A stretch of DNA of 64,000 nucleotides from Pleodorina starrii (Eukaryota; Chlorophyta; Chlorophyceae; Chlamydomonadales; Volvocaceae): positions 622,501 through 686,500 of the forward strand of contig BRXU01000016.1 in the NCBI GenBank assembly GCA_030267565.1, in the 5' to 3' direction. A program made the position numbers and the translations under genes. Below the pieces are notes generated by a model. It ran no database searches. It had not been told where the DNA came from and worked only from the letters and a program-made list of their open reading frames with translations. Positions 1 to 10,720 of the stretch are shown in pieces. Every line of letters starts with the position of its first letter. Position 1 is the stretch's first letter.

Positions 1-200
1 TTTTGTTGCGAAATTTTGTTGCGGAATTCGCGACTCAGACAGAGCAACCGCCTGACCAGATCTGGTCTCTCATCCGCTGTTTCCTTCTGCAAACAGCCCG
101 AGCCTTCCGTTCTGTTTGGGTTCGGGCTTTCGACAAGCCGCTTGCCAAGGCGGCAGGCAGCAAGTCAACCACCCCAGCTGCCCATAATTCGTCCCACAAC

Positions 201-3200
201 ATGACCGCCCTGAATCCAGCCAGCTGGGCGGCCGCATCCCGACCCTGCCCAAACCGCAACCTAACCTCCAGAGCCCTCACCTCACCGCCCCCACCGGCCC
301 GCGCGATCGCACACACCCGCCGCCTCTGCCGCCCCCAATCCGCCCACCAACACACCATCAACCTCCAGCCGCGGCCCATCATCACGGAACCCGCGCCCGC
401 TAGCGGCCAACCCACTCGCCGCACCCTCACGGCACGCGCCGCTGGCACGGGAGCCTCCTCTCTCACCGCCGCCGCCGCCGCCGCCGCCGCCACGTTCTCC
501 GCCACGTCGCCCTTCGCGCAAGCCGCCGCCGCCAGCGCGACGGCGGTCGCGGCGCGCATCTCCACGCGCAACGCGTCTGAGGAGGTGGCGGTGTGGACGT
601 CGGATCGGCCGCTGCGCCGGCTGCCGGCCTCCCTCGATGATCCCGCGGCACTGGCGGCCGCCGCGCGGATGCTGCCCGGCTACGGTGAGGGCCCCGAGCT
701 GTACACGCTGGAGGGCGAACAAAGTGAGTGCCCGTTGCGGGTGGGGTTGGGGTCTGGGGGATAAAAAGAAGATACGGGTGGGGTTGGGGTCTGGGCTCTG
801 GGGGAGAGCGCGTCCTGATGTTATGCGGCCCCGGAGCATCTTGGTCCTGGGTGCTACGCTTAACGGCCCGTGTGTTGGCGTTGGTCCTGATGGTGCGGGT
901 TCATGATGTCCCGCAGTCGACCTCAGCGCAGCGGAGAGGGCCTTCCTGCAGCTGCTGCGTACACCCGGACTGGACGAGCGACTGGCGGCGGGGGACGAGG
1001 AGGTGGAGGCCGCGGCGGCGCTGGTGGGAGATGCGGTGGACATTGCCGTGTGGCGCGCGTTCGGGCCACGAGGTGAGGTGGGGTGGGGGGGGGATAAAAA
1101 CAATGAGACACGGCCCATCCATTCAGGTCGCGGCCCTAATGAGGCAACGTATGTCCTCACAAGGCCGCGGTGGTACTCCAAAGGCCCCGACGGCCCCGAG
1201 GCCCGGAGGCGGACTGTTACCGGTACTGGGGGTGAGATTTAAAGGAGGCTGCCGCTGCTGCCGCCGCGGCTATTGTCGTCGTTCACCGCCCCAAGCCGCC
1301 GCGTCTCTCTCGCGGTCTTGCTCGCTTATCCCGCCCCTTCCCCCAAGCTGCTGCGCCCTGCGCAGTCTGTCATCCTTCTGGCGGGACGTAGCGCTGGGGC
1401 GGCGAAACGCCGCGCCTCGAAAACCTGAAACCTGAAACCCCTGCTGTGTTTGGGGTGTGGGCGGGATCGCAGGCGACGACGGCTCCCCCGAATCTGATGC
1501 GTACCACACCTTTCTACAGCGGATGTTGTACCGCATTAACCGCCTCAACCACTTCTGGTACGGTGGGATAAGCCTGGGCGACGACGACGCTGGGCGTGTT
1601 CTTTGCGTGGATGGTTTGAATACGGAAAGAGGCGCAACGGGGAATCGGTGTCAACATCGATTCTTACAGCCGCTCTCCTCCTCCCCCGCTGTCGATTGGG
1701 CCAATTGTTGCACATCTGCGAGGGAGCAACTAACGCAAACCAGCGTTGGACGAACAGTGCATATTAAATGGTTCAATCGATGGACGGACGGATTGGTGCG
1801 CCTTTTGAGGGAGTTTGGGTCCGCCCAGCGCGGCCAGCGTTGCTAACCAGCTGGCTGACTTTCCGTACCCATCCTGTTCGTACCTTGCCGTACATAGGTA
1901 CGACGACCTTCGCAATTACGAGAACGAGCGCTCCGGCTTCGTGGCCGGGATCCGTGACCGCATCGAGGGCGAGTGGCAGGCCTGGGAGCGGGACGGTCGC
2001 GCGGGGGCTGTACCCGGGCAGCGGCTCTTCGCCGGCTTGTCAGTCCAGCAGGTGCGGTGCGAAGGGCAGCCAGAGCGCGGGCAAATCAGCAGTCACGCGC
2101 TTCCAAGGCGAAATTTGGAGGCCGATGAACGCGTGAAAAGGCGCCAGAGGGGTGAAGGCGAAGAAGATACGTGACAGGTGCTCGCCCGCGGGCGTTGTGG
2201 CTGGTCAAACGACGCAAAGCGCGCGCCCTTCTCGCTTTAATGGCTGCCTCCCGTCGCCCCCTCCCGTCGTTCCGTCGTCCCCTTCCGTCGTTCCGTCGTC
2301 CCCCTCCATCGTTCCGTCGTCCCCTCCCGTCGTTCCGTCGTCCCCTTCCGTCGTTCCGTCGTCCCCTTCCGTCGTCCGTAAAATGGTGGTCAGTTGATCG
2401 ACGAGGTGCGCGAGCGTGCCGCCCGTGACGTGGACCCGCCGCTGGGCCCGGTGGCGTCGTACATTCGGGAGCAGATGAGCTTTGAAGGATATCGCCATCT
2501 GCTGGCAGTGGGTGAGTGGGCGGGCGGGGCAGGGGAAGGGGCCCACCTGGGTGTGTACCTGTTGGGGTGGGGCATGAGGAGGATGGGCAGAGAGCGGAGT
2601 AGGGCCGACCAGTACCGATCAAAGTGGGGCTCTAAACTGAGGCGGTGGCCCCTGGGGAGCTCCCTCCCTCCCTCCCTCATCCTTGTTTACCTGGTGACAG
2701 CCGCCGCCGCAGCAGCAGCAGCGACTGTCGCCTGCCTTGTCTCCTCCTCGCATCCCTCCTACGCTTCAAACCCCCCAGCCCCCACCGGCGACTCCGCTGC
2801 TCTATCTCCGCCCTCCGCCCTCCTCCCTCGCCGCCCTCCCGATCCAGGCGCCTTGGACGGGCTGGTGGAGGCGAGTCGGCAGTCGCGTGTGTGTGCGGGG
2901 GCGCCCAACTCCGTGGCGACCACTGTGTTCCGCGTCCTCATGGAGGTGGGTCGGCGGGCTGCCGGGCTGGCTGGCTGGGTGGGAAGATGGAAAAAGGGCA
3001 GAAAAGGGTAAGAAAAAAGTGGGTAGGAAAGGAGAACCAAAAGGGAGAGTGTTTTTGCAGGTTTTGTGTGCGTAAAACTGCGTTTGTGCGCTTGTGCTGT
3101 CGTACAGGAGTACGGCAACGGTAAGCTGCCCCGCAAGCACTCGACGTTCTACCACTCGATGATGTCACAACTGGGACTGGACACCCGACCCGAGGCGTAT

Positions 3201-4655
3201 TTCGACCTGGTTCCCTGGCAGGTACGGACGGATGTACGATGGACGTTACCGTTGCTGGTTACGCTTGGTCCACGTAACCACCTTCATCCTTTGCCACGGG
3301 CGGGGATGTCTAGTCAGGGACACGGACGGGCGGAGAAACTCCCCGCCGGCGGCCTGGCTGGGGTGACTGCCTGGCGGGTTTCCAGCTGCCGAAATGCAAA
3401 ATGCAAATCGCCATCTCTCCGCCAGTATCTCGCCATACCTTGCCTTATCTCTCCACATATATATAGTCGCCCTTGTTTCGCGCCCCACCCTTCCCTTTTC
3501 TGAAGCCTCTTCTGGGGGCTGACAAGGAGTAAGCATTCGTTTGACCTCCCCCCTTCCCGTTGCACTCGGACAACCTCCGTAAACATCAGTGGCTCGCAAG
3601 CGCCAATCACAACTTCCTGCTGACGGAGCGCCGCCGACACTACTTGCGCTACCTGGGCGGACTCACGTACTTTGAGGTACGGCATGGTACGGCGGGTACG
3701 GCATATTACGTGCCTCTGCCGCTCGCACCGGAGGGTTTCCCTCAGTCAAAATTTTGCTGCTCGGAAGTGTACCGGTACATGTGAGCTGGACTTACGGCAG
3801 GTGCTTTTCTGATTCTCGTCCCGTTATTCCCGTTATTCAATCCTCTCCGGCACGTGAAACTTGCCTTGTCGTACTCTTGCCGTACGCGCAGGTCAACGGC
3901 CCCTCCGTGTACCGCACGTACTGCGCGGCCGCGCAGCGGCTGGGTCTGCCGCCCGACGCCTGGGGCTACTGGGAGCTGCACGTGCGGGAGGACGAGCGGC
4001 ACGGGCGACAAATGGTGGAGGAGGTTGCGGTGCCGCTCATTCAGAGGTGAGTTGCGGGCTGGGGCCCCTCCGGGCGGTGGGGCTGGACGAAGCAAGCGGA
4101 GCGTCAGTACCAGTTGGGAATCGAATGGCGAATGGAGCGATGGGGTGGCGCGGGCGAGGGGGACGGGGAAAGGTGTGCGTGTGTGTGAGTGTGCGCTGTG
4201 TGCCTGGGGTTGGCACGTTGAGTAAACGTGCTTGGGTTGGCACGATTGAGATGCATGGTAGTGGTGGCGCGCCTCCGTTAGAAAGCCGGTTGATGCGTGA
4301 CGACTGCACCTTGAGGTGGGGCGTTCTTAAACAAATGCGATCGCTTCTCGATGTATACGATTGATGTCATAGTGGCACCCTGGACGAACCTCCTTCCTTC
4401 CCGGGTGCTGGGTCCTGGGTCCTTTCGCTGACGTCGCCTCTCGTCGCTGCGGTACCGTACCATCTTGATAATCTGACCGGATGCGATGCCAGGTACGGCG
4501 TCGAGGATGGCTGGGAGGTGCTGTGGGGCTACGATCAGGAGGTGGCGATGGGGCGGCGCGCGGGGCAGGCGCTCGTGGACGACATACGGGCGATGGAGGC
4601 CGAGGAGGCGGCTGCGGAGGCGAAGGCAAAGCCAGCGGCGAAGCTAGCTGCGTAA
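201..4655 (+). CDS. Haem-oxygenase-like iron-containing redox enzyme (HDO superfamily)
   Basis: Ten exons: 201-723, 917-1072, 1473-1557, 1898-2051, 2394-2511, 2848-2945, 3108-3221, 3590-3676, 3892-4046, 4493-4655; all join in frame to 550 aa. The first ~100 residues are Ala/Pro/Arg/Thr-rich and low in acidic residues, as in algal organelle-targeting peptides. The C-terminal half has helical segments with His/Glu/Asp spacing typical of haem-oxygenase-like diiron oxidases: a segment around YIREQMSFEGYRHLL, then STFYHSMMSQLGL, NHNFLLTERRRHYL, and near the end ELHVREDERHGRQM, whose H-x3-D-x2-H array would supply metal ligands. Families of this fold oxidise or cleave small substrates (UndA, CADD); the substrate here cannot be told. 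ATG 201 is the first ATG in a frame that is open to the window edge, so an earlier start is possible. The fold call is inferred from motifs; exact ligands are uncertain. Confidence 0.65.
2256..2384. repeat. 21-bp minisatellite in intron 4 of the redox-enzyme gene
   Basis: About six imperfect tandem copies of a pyrimidine-rich 21-bp unit (CCCCTTCCGTCGTTCCGTCG plus T) fill the end of the intron and stop about 10 bp before the AG acceptor of exon 5 at 2394. The repeat therefore supplies the polypyrimidine tract of that acceptor. Translated, it reads as a spurious seven-residue repeat, which is not coding. Confidence 0.85.
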
Positions 4656-4961
4656 GAGAGGGAGCTTGTAAGGACGAAGAGGGCGCGAGCAAGCTGGCAC
4701 CTCATGCCTGGCATGTGTGTAGACTGGGGTCTTCGGGCTGTGCATCAGCGGGCAAGCGGGAAAGCGTCTGTTTTGTATGAAAGCTGAGTCGGCCAAGTTT
4801 TGGGACGCGTTGAATGGGTTTTGGACCTCCCAATCCGGACGACAGGTCGCCGATTGGATATGCTGTGCTGGCCAAGATGCCGTTGCCGTACCGACAATCG
4901 AACTCCGCAACATCAGAGCAACCGTTGTCGTACCTTTAACCGAACTTGCACAATATCTGCT

Positions 4962-5220
4962 CGCCTATGCTTGCTGTTACGGGCGCGGACAATCAACGCG
5001 GCTTAGCTGAATTAGTTCACAACATCTGGGTACGGCGGTCTTCTATGCTAGTTTGAATGTTTGTTCATTTTACCTGTTTTCGTTTGTGATCCTGCTTTAG
5101 TTTCTGCTTGGCGACATAGTTCTTAGCTCCTTTTTGACCTGCCTATTCTCGCGGTCCATGAGCCTCCTGGCTCGTCTGGGCCTTATGAGCTCTCGAGCTT
5201 GTAATACAATACAAATAAAA
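4962..5220 (+). mobile_element. 5'-truncated LINE 3' end (stub)
   Basis: This stretch is nearly identical to the reverse complement of about 53600-53845, the 3' end of the LINE in the right part of the window. It contains the last codons of the LINE ORF (...GADNQRGLAELVHNIWVRR...), the stop, and the 3' untranslated region ending GTAATACAATACAAA. The element is cut off at its 5' side, as usual for target-primed reverse transcription, and ends in an A-rich tail with AATAAT repeats. It lies between the redox-enzyme gene and the glycosyltransferase gene, in the same orientation as both. Confidence 0.9.
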
Positions 5221-5465
5221 AAAATAATAATACAATAATGCTCTGGAGAACATGTAACAACGATACCAGATCACGGCATTTCCTAGTGTGAGTGGAAATG
5301 ACCCATGCATCGCTCTGACATTACACAAGGCTTGGCGATAGCTAGGTATCGATGATACCAAACATAGTTTTGGTCTTCTAACGTATTTGCATCTTGTGGT
5401 ATTCCACTGTAGTGCTAGATGCAAAAACGCTTTATCACAAGTGTAGCCTAGCGGTAACGGAATCT

Positions 5466-8400
5466 ATGAAAGTCACCTGGCTTGTCATCGTTTTCTGTTT
5501 GGTCGCCAATTTCGGCTTCCATGGCAGGAAACTATTAAGAACGGTATATGGTCATGGATGCCCGCCTGTGCAATGGAATCGAGGCGAGGTCCCCGGCTAC
5601 TGCAGCGTTTTCAACACAGCATGCATGGACCACGGCTCCAGAATCGTGATCCACGATGAGAAATATCAAATCGACAACGTACGGCGAGAAAACACGCCGT
5701 CGTTGCCGGTCGTCCTGTGGAACATGCCCATCCGATTGAACGCCTTCCCCGATGCGCTCGGTGGCTGGCAGCCGGGCTTCAACGTGCATGTCCGGCCGGC
5801 CAGCAAGATGGAGCCGACTCCACCCTTGCGCCACCCCAGCTGGTCCAACTGCACGCTGCCTGTCGTACTGCTGGTTGACTATCCGTACAATTACAAGTTG
5901 TTCGTGATCAAGGCGCTCACGCAGATTGACCAAATGTTCCGCGTCAGGAGCCTGGCGCCAGGTAAATGCGTTGGCCACACCATCACGCAGCTCATCACCC
6001 CGTTGCGAGCCCGAACCCGCCCTGCCACCATGTAGCCATACGGCCTGCTGCCATACGCCACATGGCATACGTAAACGCAACACCAACCTCCCAACAGCGG
6101 TCACCTGGCTGACTCCCCTGCTCCCGAATTCGACGCGTCGGCTGGGGGGCACGCGCGCGCGTTCGTCCCAATGGCACACGCCCAGGAAAAGACGCGACCC
6201 TCGTGCTGGCAACGCCCGCCGGGCTAGCACTGGAGCCGTACCATGCCGTACTTTTGTCGCCGTACAGCCGGCGGCCCCTGGTGACGATGTCGGAGCTGGG
6301 GCGGCGCGGTATGGAGGGCACCCCGGCGGACTGGTCCGGGGAGGGGGTGCGCGTGCACTGCTTCTCGCAGGTGTGTGGGTTTCGGGCCGCAGGGGTCCAC
6401 TGAGGCTATGGCCGACTGGAAAAGGCGCGGGGCGGCACCGGAACCGGAACCGGCACTGACACAGAGGAGGTGCAGGACGGGGCCCAGGGAGGGTCAGGGT
6501 GGTCAAGAGCCTGCGGGGCGGGTCACCGCAAGGGGCGGGAAGGGGCGGGTGGGGCGCTGCGGGCGGGGATTTCAGTCCGTCAGTCAGTGAGTCGGTCAGT
6601 CGGGTCAAAAGGCCGCAGGGGAGCTGCCGGGAGGGGAGGGGAGGGGAGGGGAGGCAGCAGGCGCGCGAATGGGGGCATTTCCGCAAGCTTCGCTCGGGAG
6701 CGGGGGCCAACGGCAGCGGCAGGGCAGCGAGTTCACGGTGGTGGTGGTGGTGGTGGTGGTGGTGGTGGTGGTGGTTCCGCGGTGCCTTGCCAGCTCGTCA
6801 CGTTGCGGGACTGGCACAGCATGGCAGCCCTCCCAAAACGCTGCACCCATCTCCTCCACGTTGGCATTTCCCATCCCGATCCCCCCCTCCACAGCGCACA
6901 CCACCACAAGCCTTCGCCCCCCGACTCCGAAACCACCACCGACCACCCACCCACCCACCACCACCATCCGCTGCCACCCCTTGCCCGCCCCGCGCCCTGC
7001 CTTGCCGCGCGCGTTGTACGGCAGCTGCTGGCCTGCAAGTTGGACCAGCAGGACGGCACGGCGCCGCAGGCCGCCGCATCTGCCGTACTGTCGCACCTGG
7101 GGCCCTCGGTGCCGGCCGACCCACTGGGTTTTGGCAGCGCGGCGACGGACCCTCACGTGCTGCGTGTGGTGGTGGAGGAGCGCACCGCCTCCTGGCGCTC
7201 CATCCGCAATGTGCGGGACATCCTGCGGGCTTGCGAGGAGGCGGATGCGCGAGGTGGGTCATAAAGATACCGTAGATTCTGGCGCAAGCGAAGCCAGACC
7301 GTGCAATTGCTGCGTGCATTACAATGCTGGCCAACGTATCACCCCGTTACCTTGCCCGATGTGGAGGACCGGGCTGTGGGCTGGGCGTGGGCTGGGCCAC
7401 AAACCGGATGACGCGGGTGCGGGGTTCGAGTAGGGCCGGCGTAGATGAACGGATGAAGGAATGGGACGGGAATGGATTGGTTCTGCGGCTTTTATAGCGG
7501 GGTTGGGAAAGGGAATAAGTCGGGGTCTGAGAACTGAGATGTCCGTGGCGTTGGGCCAAGCGAAGCGGGTGGGCTGCGCAGGGGACGAAAACCGCCCTGG
7601 CTGTCCACCTGAAAGGGTCCCTCCCGAGGTATGCTTGGTTACACTGCCGTATTGCCAGGTCCGCCCGCCAGTGGTGGTTTGCTGCGGTTCTCCTTTCTTA
7701 CCGTCCATGCTTCATTCTTTGGTATGTGGTTTTCGCTCCTGCCCCGCACCGCCCGCATCCCCTTCTCTTGTTACTTTACCGTTCACGGGCTCCGGCCTAT
7801 ACGTGGATACCCCCCGCGAAATTCCCTTTATTACCCCCACAAACACACACACACACACGCTCGCCCTCTTGCCAGGCTTCGCCGCGGGGCCTTTCACGCG
7901 CATCGTCTGCAAGGCCCTGCCGGCCCCGTACGACTCCTCCCCGCCCGCCACCGGCACCGTCGACCCCTCCAGCCCCGGCGCCGTCGCATTCCGATCCGCG
8001 CTCGGCGCCGTAAGCTCCGCCCACCTGTTCGTGGCGGCGGCCGGATCCAGCGGTGCACATGCGTTCTTCATGAATCCGGATCCGGCGCGCGGCGGCGCGG
8101 GACTGGTGGAGGTGCGGCCGTGCGGTTGGGGCACGGAACACGCGGGCCGAGCGGACGGGGCACAGGATGCCATGGCGGCGCAGCTGCAGCGAGGAGGTGG
8201 GTATGGGAGGTGCGAGGGACGGCGTCCCGGGGGTCCGGGGATGGATTGCGCATCTGCGCCCCTCGCCGGGGCAGCTCCGGCACGGCAAGGCACCGCGCGC
8301 CAACACACGCGTGGGATGCCGGTCCGCACGTCGCGGTCCTGACAGCCGGTCGCGATTGTCTCGGACGGTCGCATTGCATTTGCTCTTCCAACTCCTACGT

Positions 8401-9137
8401 ACCGGTAGTCCTCCTATTATAATGTCGCCGCGACGAAAGTGCAACCCTACCAACGTCGTCAACCATTCTGGCATTTCGGATGGGAATGTTTTCACTACGG
8501 GCTGCCGGCCTGTCAGATTTCCTATTCGGACCTCCTTACTCTTACCACCCTGTCCCTCCCCAACGCCGCAGCCGACACCATCCGTTTCTTTGCGTACAAC
8601 GTGGAGGACGCGGCGCAGTGCTCCCCGCCCGACTACCAGTCGCAGCTGCTGGCCAACCGGGCGGATCTGCAGCTGCAGCAGCAGACCGCCGCGCACCCCT
8701 TTCAGCCTAAGGCCCCGGCGAGGTACTCCCCCGAGGAGCTGCTGGTGCGCGACCAGCATCTCACACTGCGGTGAGGCGGCGCGTCGGCTCATGCTTCCGG
8801 TCCCAGCAGACCCGGGCTTTGGCAGGATCGAAGCACCGCTACGAAGCACCTCGGCACCAGTATGCGACCCTACCCCATTACCCCGACCTTGCGGTGCCCT
8901 GATGTGCCGTGACTCTGTGTGCTGCGCCGCCCTGCGTGCAGGCCCGGGCCGCTGCTGGCGATGCTGCGCCACGCGGCGGCGCTTCTGGGCGACAAGGCGG
9001 CCTACGGGGCAGCGCGCGATGGCGGCAAGCTGCATGGCTATGCGGTGGCGGAGGGGCTGCTGCTGGGGCCGGCTGGACTGACGCAGGCGGCGCTGCCGGC
9101 TCTGAAGAACGGCCCCGAGCTCATCAAGGTGCCGTGA
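5466..9137 (+). CDS. Glycosyltransferase family 61-like, type II membrane protein
   Basis: Six exons: 5466-5961, 6186-6370, 7025-7253, 7876-8196, 8572-8770, 8942-9137; 541 aa in frame. The N-terminus is a short cytosolic stub, one hydrophobic segment (about residues 4-18, TWLVIVFCLVANFGF) and a basic patch, i.e. a Golgi/ER signal anchor. The lumenal part runs WSNCTLPVVLLVDYPYNYKLF, then GVRVHCFSQ, ASWRSIRNVRDIL, and near the C-terminus SSAHLFVAAAGSSGAHAFF followed by GLVEVRPCGWG. That last block matches the family 61 (DUF563/EOGT/xylosyltransferase) pattern in which a 'GVHGAG..N..FLPPG..VEV'-like loop binds the nucleotide sugar, although the usual HG is replaced by AG here. Expected role: adding a sugar to glycoproteins or cell-wall glycans in the secretory pathway; donor and acceptor unknown. 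Intron 2 carries a (GTG)n tract. Family assignment is moderate. Confidence 0.6.
6738..6774. repeat. (GTG)n microsatellite
   Basis: About twelve GTG triplets in intron 2 of the glycosyltransferase gene. It generates long poly-Val, poly-Trp or poly-Thr/Pro shadow frames on both strands that are not coding. Confidence 0.9.
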
Positions 9138-10720
9138 GGGGCGATAGTGGTGGTGGTAGTAGTGGTGGTGGCCAGGCGGGGCGGGGGGCAAGGCGGAGCG
9201 GACTGGCGACGGTGGGAGTGGCGTGATCCCCGGGGCTGTGCGCGAGTGTGTGTTGCGGCGCGTCCATTCGCTGGTTTGGTGATTGGCCTGTTGGGTGTGC
9301 ATTGCGCGCCGCGCATGCGATGCTTGAGGTGCCGCAGGCCCTGGTTGCTCCCCAGAGGTAAGGTAACTCGTCTGGCCATGCGTCGCATCATTTGACCGTC
9401 CTAGTGTCCGGAGGTTGCAGGTCGGAGCGTTTGGTTGGACGTGTGCATTCGTTTTCGTACTTCATTTGAGTCTGCCCGCCGCGGTGCAGCAACGACAGCG
9501 GCTTGTCCAGGTGCGCGGTGCCAGTACGCGTGTACAGCTGGTGACTGGCGGGGCACTATGTACCACTGATGCTGGTCGCAGCTGCGAGAGTCACGTCGTG
9601 CTACGGTGGGCTGCGGTGGTACTCGTCAAGAATGGAGCGCGGGCAACCCGAAGACTACCTCTGCGGATGGATTTCGGCGGAAGTCCGCACATTGAGGCGT
9701 GTGGGTATATAGCACGAAAGGGGCCGACGGTGTATAGATACAAATGTGATCGGAGCAAGAGGCGCCTCGTTCGGCGATCCCATATCATATCGTCTAGTCG
9801 AGGATTCAGTCCCGATAGTGCCCGCAAGACCACCCACCACGTCCGTGCCGCCCTCGCATGGCGGGCCCTCCTTTATTGCACGATCCTCGTCATGCCGTCC
9901 CTCAGTGCTATTTCTAGTTCACGACCGACAAGAGTGTGTCTGTTGTCGGCAAACAATCGTACGACTTAGCATCACAAGCACACAAATACCATGGCTTGCA
10001 AACGTGGGTTGGCCTGACCTGCAACGACCTATGGAGCCAGCGCCTGCTGTACTCTTCCCCCCCCCCGCAGCCAAGCGTTAAAATAAGTTCCCAAATTGCC
10101 CTCCGCAACACAGCCTGGGACTGCATGCTGTCACAGCCAACCGCAGGCGCTAGGGACATCACGCTAGGGATACAGCAGCAGCACCGGCATTGAAGTCCAG
10201 GTCTGCACACCTCCACCGGCACGCCTTCAGTTCCGTTCAACGTGGAACGACAGACATTTACCCGTGCACCTCTTGAAAAGGGCGTGCATCAGCGCGCGCA
10301 CCTCTCTAACGGGGCCCATCGGGAAGGAACACATTGTAATGCAACGCCATACAGCGGATGGGCAGGCGAAGCTGTGCGACAAGAGCAGACAGGTCTACAG
10401 GGAAGCCGCAATGCAATCATAGAACACAACACACATCACCATACACTAAACGGTCGAGCCCCGCGCGCCATGAACCCCGAGGGGCGGCTGGCCAAGGAGC
10501 ATTTCACCGCCGCCTTCCACGCCAGCCTCACCTCCATCTACAGCGCGACGCACCGCAAAGCAACACAGCACACTGTTAAATCAAAGACGCGCGAGCACCG
10601 GGTCTAGCCTTGCGACGATAGCCCGCCTGCATAAAGAACAAACCAAGACTGCGACACAGCGATGCGCGGCCCGGCGCCGGAGCTGCGGCGCGATCGGACG
10701 TCCGGACGTCCTGGCGCTCC
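9138..10720. other. Convergent intergenic region
   Basis: This 1.6-kb stretch separates two convergent gene ends (glycosyltransferase from the left, citrate synthase from the right) and should hold both 3' untranslated regions. I see no domain-bearing frame. One short block, 10471-10560, beginning MNPEGRLAKEHFTAAFHASL, has codon use resembling an exon but no continuing partner, so it is not called as a gene. Confidence 0.5.

Noticed and set aside
35..651. Long Ala/Arg-rich minus-strand frames opposite exon 1 of the redox-enzyme gene
   Set aside because: They mirror the GC-rich plus-strand exon, have no domains and no splice continuity.
5535..6710. A 391-codon minus-strand frame
   Set aside because: Antisense to the first two glycosyltransferase exons; Pro/Arg/Ala-rich without domains.
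6605..7433. Overlapping 100-260-codon frames around the GTG repeat
   Set aside because: Created by the (GTG)n tract and GC-rich intron sequence; poly-Val, poly-Trp and poly-Thr/Pro runs are artefacts.
7797..9302. A 501-codon minus-strand frame over the glycosyltransferase gene
   Set aside because: It is antisense to four well-supported exons and low in complexity with no recognisable motif.
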